From Macrolepiota albuminosa (Eukaryota > Basidiomycota > Agaricomycetes > Agaricales > Agaricaceae): a stretch of 64,000 nt of DNA. Under the pieces are notes generated by a model. It was given only the letters and a program-made list of their open reading frames with translations, ran no database searches and was not told where the DNA came from. The stretch lies in contig JAMWFC010000049.1 of assembly GCA_027475525.1 (NCBI GenBank), positions 4,944,947 to 5,008,946 on the forward strand, read 5' to 3'. Position numbers and translations under genes: made by a program. Each line of letters begins with the position of its first letter. Position 1 is the stretch's first letter. Shown piece after piece: positions 58,191-64,000 of the stretch.

Positions 58191-58619
58191 CTCATGTTTA
58201 TACAATGCACAAAGAGGGGGCTTATTTATTGTATCTGATTCCTGTAATAATCTGCCTTCTCTACCATCTGAACCACAGCCTGGAGAAGAATTAGTCAATG
58301 GATCTTTAACTCAAGAAAATCTCTGGCGAGTTGAATAGAAATGGATCGAGTGTGTTGGTTTTGACCGTGGAAAACCAAGGAATCCACCTCAAAGCTCGCA
58401 TACAAAAACAGTTGCTAAGGATCCCTCGTTGCCCCATTTCTTTCAGAGTAATCAGATAACAAAGACTGAGGCGTCACAAAGCATCCTTGAACACCTGACT
58501 CATGGTGCAAGCCAATCTTAGGCTAAGGTATTGTACATTTCACTGCGTATAACCCATTCTGACTGTACCTCCAGATATTGGTGTTTGACTTGTTGAAGCC
58601 AGTAATCTTGCCAAGATGT
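58191..58619. other. No gene or repeat recognised
   Basis: Short frames on both strands, no motif. It ends at the target duplication of the solo LTR. Confidence 0.4.
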
Positions 58620-59544
58620 TGATACGACGCTGTACCAGCAGTCAGAGACACAACATGCACCAGAAGTCAAAATAAATATTTAATCATAAGGCTAAAAACT
58701 GTAAGCCTCCTGATAGCAGTCTCAACAAATTATATCTCCAAAAACACCCCAATAAATACACAGACAGTACAGAACAAAGGGCAGGGACCAGCTCAAGCTA
58801 TCCACTCAACAATAGTCCAACCACTGTAATGGGGAGGGGAAGCATGGGAGCTGGCAGAAGTGACGAAATGGGATCAATTTGTGATGATCTAGATCAAGAT
58901 CAGATCTGACAATGCCCAATTTGACATGACTGAAAGGGGAAAGGAAAAGAAGCATGGAGGGATGTCAAAAGAAGCATGGAATGCAGGGAAGCGCTAAAAG
59001 GGGAAAGAAGGATCTATGAATGGGATCGTGCTAAATGGAGCTGAAGCAAATGGGGAAGTGGCAATCAGAAACATTTAGAGGAATGGTAGAACTGGTGGCA
59101 CCGAAACATGCCTCCCAAAAGGGAAATTGGACTATCAAATATGTTCTGGAGGCTGGGGAGTTGACAACAAAAAGTCAGGTGTAGGTAGTGGTCTGTGCAC
59201 CAGGAAAACAGTATAAATAGCCCAAGTTTAGTAGAGAATAGACAGGCAATTGATAGGCAAAGGCTCAGTGGTTCCCAGGGAGTGAATCACCTAGGCTAGA
59301 GTTTATTGAACACCTCTTATTGGAAGTCTATTGGTAGACAAAGGCTCGGTGGTTCCCAGGGAGTGAACTGCTTAGGCTGGAGTTTATTGAGAACCTTCTT
59401 CTGCCCATCAGGATATTTGATATTCTGTGAAGCACCCAATACATCAAGTTTTTATCATCAAGCACCAGTGTGGATTAGAGGTCACTTTCTAAGACTTCAA
59501 GAAAGCTCCAGAACTATCAGTACTACTTGCAACCAAGTACTACA
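58620..59544 (+). mobile_element. Solo LTR of family F (target duplication ATGT/ACGT)
   Basis: 925 bp, TGATACGACG...GTACTACA, with TATAAATAG at 59212-59220. The 4-bp flanks are ATGT (58616-58619) and ACGT (59545-59548), differing by one CpG transition. It is homologous to 26783-27721 in inverse orientation. Two copies of a TTCCCAGGGAGTGAA block lie inside (about 59273 and 59354). Confidence 0.85.
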
Positions 59545-59770
59545 ACGTTCAGACGTTCAGACAGCCCTTTTCAAAGTTTTCAAGCTCAAGGTCCATTGTA
59601 GTCAGATATCGATCGAATATATGATTACAGTGATTCAATCTGACAGATAGACATATAGACATATGTATCATTAGCTACATTTCTGGTCCCGTTCGTGGTC
59701 ACGCTTGAGATAAATAAGTACGTGCAAAGTCGAAAATCAGGAGGTCCAAAAAGTCCTCGTGACGTCTCCT

Positions 59771-61677
59771 TCAATTCAGCCGTTGAAGCTCCAAAGTCTG
59801 TTCTCGGACAACTTTCTCCATACCATCTAACCACGCATCAACATCCGTAACTTCAATAGAACCAGAGCTCGAGGACGCTTTACTCGAGGGAGACGCATTT
59901 GAACCAGCAGTAAAGTTATATACATTTCCAATGCCAATATAACGGGCGAGCCCCAGCACCGGAAGGCGGCGAAGAGCACGTCCTGATAGATTGTGTGTCT
60001 GATATTACGAAAATTTGGATGCTGCGTAAAAGACGATAAGGAGTGTACTCACCCTGCATTGCACCGCAAGGGTTAACAGCCTCAAAGCGACGGACTTTGA
60101 TTTGGAAGGTGGGTTGTCCTTCGACGTCAAGACAGATGAAGATGTCGCTTTGGCTGTAGCCTCAAAAATCTGGGCTTGCCGTAGAGTAGGTACGTTCTAG
60201 ATTACCATGACAATCAGATTGGCTCTTCTTAGATTACGTCAAGGGCATTGTACTTCCAATAGATGCAACTATACCCTTTGCCACAATTTCACACAAGCAT
60301 GTGCGCAATATCTCATAGATGGCATCGCGTGACGGTAGATCGACATATTGCACGATATCTGCACGATCCACGAACGCACTGTCTGTGATTTGGACTTGAT
60401 AAGCGGCAGCAGCAACTTCGATAAGCGATGGTGGTACCAATAGCCTTCACAAGATTACTTGTTGACATGATTAACACGTTTTTACGATGCCTTAGTTTGT
60501 CGAGCTGTGTCAGGAGTGCATTGACAACCTAAGAAAGATGAGTTGAATTTGAATCAGCATAGGCGACTGGATAGTATGCGAACCCTTAGACCGTCGGATG
60601 GCTCTGTTCCAGCCATCGCACCCGCTCTGGCCGCGGTTAAGGATTCGACTTCATCTATACCATGTCAAGTTCTCTTCCCTGTTGAAGCAAGAAACACACC
60701 GATCAAAACCACTAAGAATGCGTCTTCTTCATCAACCAATTCATTTATGTTATTGAAGAGACGCTGTACGAACTTCCCAGATTCAGAAAACCATTTGGAG
60801 AAAAGAGAATGAGAGTTGATTTCTAGTAATCGAGCATGCGAGTATCTAGATGGAATGAGGCGATACTCGGCATGATGCTGTAGGGGCGGGCTAAATCACG
60901 ACTTGCCGATGAGAGAGACGTATGGACAACTTTTGCGCTAATGCGCGGCATAAAGATGTCTTTCCAGTACCTGGGGGGCCGTGTAGCAGAACCACACGGT
61001 TCCAAGACACAAGGTTGACTAGGTTGATGTTGAGAATGTACCAATGAGACCGTTTACCATGGAGAGAAAACCCACAATCGACATTGGCATCACTCAGAAG
61101 CAATGTAGCATGAATATAGTCCAAAAGTTTCAGCTTGATATCATCCGCATATATCAGCGAGTCCCATAGCCCTTCCCAAGTACTGTTTGGCAATTCGCAA
61201 ACACTGGCTGCCATCGTGTCATCATTGTCATCTCTCACCCCAGCACTGTTTAAAAATTCTTCGTCGAAGGGGTCCGAATCTGAGGGTTGATACACGTGTA
61301 TTTGGAGCACCGCATCTTCCAGAGCTAAGGTGTGTGGACATGCGGACTCAGAAACCGAGATTCTATCCACCGACGAGACGAGTTCTGGGACATCCTGCCA
61401 GCCATCCAAAGACGAAGGGAGGCTGATGCGGTCGAGAGTTTTGAGATATGTATGCACAGAATTTCTGATCGAGTCAAATCGCGCTGCGGCTCTGGTTTTT
61501 AGGCATACTTCAACTATATACATTCAACAAAAGTGCACTGAGCTCAGTATTAACTTGCCAAAGAAATTCCATGTCCTTTCACATACCGTGCACTGTCCAT
61601 TTCAAAGTCGTCTTTTGAGCTCTTGTTGGCGCTTCAACCTCGTGGACACCTTCCATAACTATGTCGGTTACGGCCAT
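59771..61677 (-). CDS. PCH2: Pch2/TRIP13-type AAA+ ATPase, eight exons
   Basis: The family remodels HORMA-domain proteins (Hop1, Mad2) in the meiotic and spindle checkpoints. My exons are 61677-61587, 61513-60907, 60845-60700, 60654-60584, 60528-60438, 60382 to about 60240, about 60190 to 60053, and 59998-59771, giving close to 500 residues. The N-terminal region is followed by Walker A ([14 protein letters not shown]), then [19 protein letters not shown], Walker B VVLIDEVESL joined across an intron, [14 protein letters not shown], sensor 1 ([10 protein letters not shown]), the arginine-finger region [13 protein letters not shown], and sensor 2 in [12 protein letters not shown]. The intron at 60846-60906 begins GC instead of GT. 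Exon 6-7 borders are uncertain. It looks intact. The ATG at 61677 is the first in frame. Confidence 0.88.
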
Positions 61678-61727
61678 ATGCAAGAGAAACAACGAAGTCG
61701 AAAGTCGTCGCTGAAGTAAACAACGCG

Positions 61728-61907
61728 TCAACATACACTGCGCGTTGGACACCGATCACATGTCCAGCTTGATTTCTTCCAAAAGACTACCCTGACGAAT
61801 GCTTGCCCACAAGAAAAGCAGGAGACCTCCACAGCTTTAAATATGCCTTCTGTTGATGTATCGACTTTCGTCTTTCCCGAGCCGCTGTCCGTTCCTAGTG
61901 TTACCAT
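61728..61907 (-). CDS. Small zinc-ribbon-like ORF upstream of PCH2
   Basis: 59 codons. It contains VSCFSCGQAF and, 18 residues after the first pair, TCDRCPTRSVC, i.e. two CX2C pairs as in a zinc ribbon. It ends 50 bp before the PCH2 ATG on the same strand. An upstream frame (MPRSKVPRRAEQ, from about 62030) may be a first exon, but I found no intron that joins it in frame. It could be chance. Confidence 0.35.
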   Translation of the reverse strand: MVTLGTDSGSGKTKVDTSTEGIFKAVEVSCFSCGQAFVRVVFWKKSSWTCDRCPTRSVC

Positions 61908-62354
61908 CGAATTCTGCGACAGAGTGCGCTACTACCTGAGGTCATCTTACGTTTGATCGGACTCGTGAACTGCTTACCCAGGCCCGTCGTCGTTGGCTGT
62001 TCGGCGCGTCTTGGGACCTTGGAGCGGGGCATGAAGGTGGGAAGCAAATTTCGTGTTACATTAGATATATTACTAAGGCAATAGTAGGATGTGAGGTCGA
62101 GAGGTTGGGAGGTACAGAGGTATGAAGTGGTTGGAGGTGCGGTTGGACGGTAGATCGGAATCTGGGCGTTTCTATTTTGGGTGTGACGGACCAACCGGTC
62201 GTTTCATTAGGCCCCATCCGCTCCAGTCAAATAACCCCCCTAAAGTGCCATCAAGAAGCACGAAGTGTCCTGCCTTAGGTGCTCGTCATACACTCCGAAG
62301 ACAACGTCGACGACTCAGACGAATCATCATCATAATCATTCACCTCTCTTCTCC
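61908..62354. other. Intergenic, between the small ORF and the F-box gene
   Basis: A minus frame of 97 codons (62194-61901), basic and Thr/Ser-rich, has no motif. No repeats seen. It may hold the promoter or first exon of the small zinc-ribbon ORF. Confidence 0.4.
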
Positions 62355-63776
62355 TCAGCTGCGCAAGGGAGCGTTCCGAAGCTGAAGTGGTACAATCCGT
62401 GCGGTCTTTATTAGGGTCTCCATCGGGTACGTAAACCGATACAACGGGTCATCGTACATCACGCCCCCGACATCGACACGACGCTCCGTCAGCACGAATC
62501 CATGCTCATGCCGAACATAGACACCGGGAAAGTTGAACTCGTACGCATCGCTCGGGGTCGGTACCGACTCTGGAGGAAGTCTCGTTGTGATGTCGTGGAG
62601 GCGGGGAGAGCATATGTGAAGATGGCAGGTTCCCTGTAGTGCAGGGAAACTGATGGGAGTAAGAGACTTCCGCAGACGGTTCAATGCAGAGTCGTGTGCC
62701 CATCTCGAGTCGTCGTCCTGGCCGAACATCTTTGATGTACAAATATCCACCCATTTTAAGGTGGGGTGCGATTCTATGGTGGCGCCGTTGTAGACAACAA
62801 GATGCTCAAGCTTTGGGCAGACGTCGAGGAGACCTTGCATGTCGCCTGCTTTTCTCCGGAAGCCAGGGTTGATGTTCAAGAACTTGAGATTTTCGTAGCG
62901 TTCGCAGAAGGCAGTGATGGGTCCAATCATCGAGTCCCACCTAAGTGACCATTGTTCGACTGAATCGTGTCCCGGGAGGAGCTCGAACGTTAGGCGCTCG
63001 AGCTTGGGCATGATTAGGATGTGGCCGAGTAAGGACCAGGCATCGATGCCGGCGTAAGTAATCTTGAGAGTGAGACTATCGAGCTGGGGGAGGGAATAGA
63101 TCTTCCGCGTTGCGAGGTGCTCTGGAGGATCGTGTACGTGTATCGAAAGAGAGACAAGGCTCTTTCGAGTATGTTTTACAAGATCGTATAGCTCTGTTGG
63201 GGAAACGGACGCGTCGACTCGCAGGTATCTCAAACACGATCTCATCTTTGGTAGAACAGCTTGTGCGGGAAGAGGAAGAGGAGAGGAGAATGTGAACTCT
63301 GCTAAGCGAGGGCACAAGTCGACGATACGTTGCATGTGCCTGGTGAAAGAGGCTCCATAGTCCGGCAAAACGAACATGTCGAGGGAAATCTGTTTAACAA
63401 GAACCCCGAAAACTGAAGGTGATTTCTCGAGAGTTTCTAGTAGAGCAGGAATCTGATTGAGCCGACGAAATACGACTTCCTTGTACAGTAACCTGATTCC
63501 AGGTGCATACCATGTGCGTGACACCAAGACAAGAGCCAATTTCATGTTCCTCGCATGGCACCAGGGGGAGTTTGGTCCAGCAGCGAGGGACGAGTCAAGG
63601 AGAAAACTGGGTGCCACTGCGTGTTGGAATATCATATCTAGGATTTCAAAGGGTAGTCGTTTGAAAGCAGACGGTGCTGGAGCTGGCGGCGGCGGTGGTA
63701 GAGGGGGCTGCGCCGAATAATCAGAAATGAGAGCTCCAGTGCGTAAAGATGCATACTCGTACAGGTTGTTCAACAT
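62355..63776 (-). CDS. F-box-like protein
   Basis: A 473-residue intronless frame. After a Pro-rich run, an F-box-like motif (FKRLPFEILDMIFQHAV) occupies about residues 38-55, followed by LALVLVSRTWYAPGIRLLYKEVVFR, the usual second half. Leucine-rich, irregular repeats follow (for example LRYLRVDASVSP, LDSLTLKITYAG, LERLTFELL, LKFLNI), as in F-box/LRR proteins that pick substrates for SCF ubiquitin ligases. Such genes are numerous in Agaricomycetes. The substrate is unknown. The start ATG is the first in frame. Confidence 0.85.
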   Translation of the reverse strand: MLNNLYEYASLRTGALISDYSAQPPLPPPPPAPAPSAFKRLPFEILDMIFQHAVAPSFLLDSSLAAGPNSPWCHARNMKLALVLVSRTWYAPGIRLLYKEVVFRRLNQIPALLETLEKSPSVFGVLVKQISLDMFVLPDYGASFTRHMQRIVDLCPRLAEFTFSSPLPLPAQAVLPKMRSCLRYLRVDASVSPTELYDLVKHTRKSLVSLSIHVHDPPEHLATRKIYSLPQLDSLTLKITYAGIDAWSLLGHILIMPKLERLTFELLPGHDSVEQWSLRWDSMIGPITAFCERYENLKFLNINPGFRRKAGDMQGLLDVCPKLEHLVVYNGATIESHPTLKWVDICTSKMFGQDDDSRWAHDSALNRLRKSLTPISFPALQGTCHLHICSPRLHDITTRLPPESVPTPSDAYEFNFPGVYVRHEHGFVLTERRVDVGGVMYDDPLYRFTYPMETLIKTARIVPLQLRNAPLRS

Positions 63777-64000
63777 GCACTACACGAGGCATTGTCCTGA
63801 CTGTCGTTACCTTCATGTAGCGAGATGATCGACTACTCCTCAGCGACCGCGAAAACATTACTGCTGAGAGGACTATGGCAGCTGAAGAGTATTACGCTGT
63901 ATCCAAAGCAAGCCCAGCAAGCTCAGATTAAAATATATCTGCATTGCTATTTCGAGAATAGGACCATTGGGTTGAGAGAATGCTGCCCCTAACCAAGAAC
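63777..64000. other. Upstream region of the F-box gene
   Basis: No clear TATA box or ORF. It is presumed promoter for the minus-strand gene. Confidence 0.35.

Overview
The window is a piece of a filamentous basidiomycete genome, most likely an Agaricomycete. Its host genes carry many short introns (about 45-60 nt, GT-AG, one GC-AG). One is a FunK1-type protein kinase, a family expanded in mushroom-forming fungi. The repeats are fungal Ty3/gypsy and Ty1/copia retrotransposons plus Helitron pieces. The species cannot be named from this sequence alone.

Host genes lie only at the edges and in one island. A seven-exon FunK1 kinase is at 455-3398 (+). A decayed 2-isopropylmalate synthase gene is at 12191-14474 (+), with a 1-nt deletion and two lost splice signals. 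A Pch2/TRIP13-type AAA+ ATPase is at 59771-61677 (-). A 59-codon zinc-ribbon-like reading frame is at 61728-61907 (-), and an F-box-like protein at 62355-63776 (-). Almost everything from about 4.5 to 59.5 kb is mobile DNA, apart from the island at 12.2-14.5 kb.

Transposon layout, left to right. (1) 5.1-8.17 kb: LTR end, primer-binding site and gag-protease of a gypsy element, fused at about 8.17 kb to the integrase-RT-RNase H half of a copia element. That copia half runs to its own 3' LTR at 11620-11911 and is split by two solo LTRs with perfect 5-bp target duplications. (2) 16.1-18.1 kb: the 3' end of a gypsy-like element, with an unusual accessory ORF, polypurine tract and LTR. (3) 18550-24067: a nearly intact copia element on the minus strand (target duplication AAGAC) inside an older LTR-like repeat. 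(4) 26704-50964: an 11.0-kb chromodomain-type gypsy element ('G2', minus strand, target duplication CACAG) inflated to 24 kb by three nested insertions. These are a complete 11.2-kb gypsy element ('G1', 31009-42245, target duplication ACGT), a solo LTR of the G1 family in gag (target duplication GCGT), and a solo LTR of another family in its 3' LTR (target duplication GTAT; the empty site survives in the 5' LTR). (5) 51.3-58.5 kb: a scrambled region of inverted gag pieces, Helitron pieces and a cysteine-rich remnant between two related LTRs. (6) 58620-59544: a second solo LTR of the family inserted in G2's 3' LTR.

Three observations stand out. G1 carries, between pol and its 3' LTR, an antisense six-exon gene with phase-0 introns (38760-41133) predicting a protein of about 707 residues with a cysteine cluster. 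G2 carries a sense accessory ORF between the chromodomain and the 3' LTR, and a related copy lies at 16-17.6 kb. Differences between LTR pairs are nearly all CpG transitions, and several pol stop codons look like CGA-to-TGA changes, which suggests these elements decayed through cytosine methylation and deamination. All coordinates, alignments and counts were made by eye.
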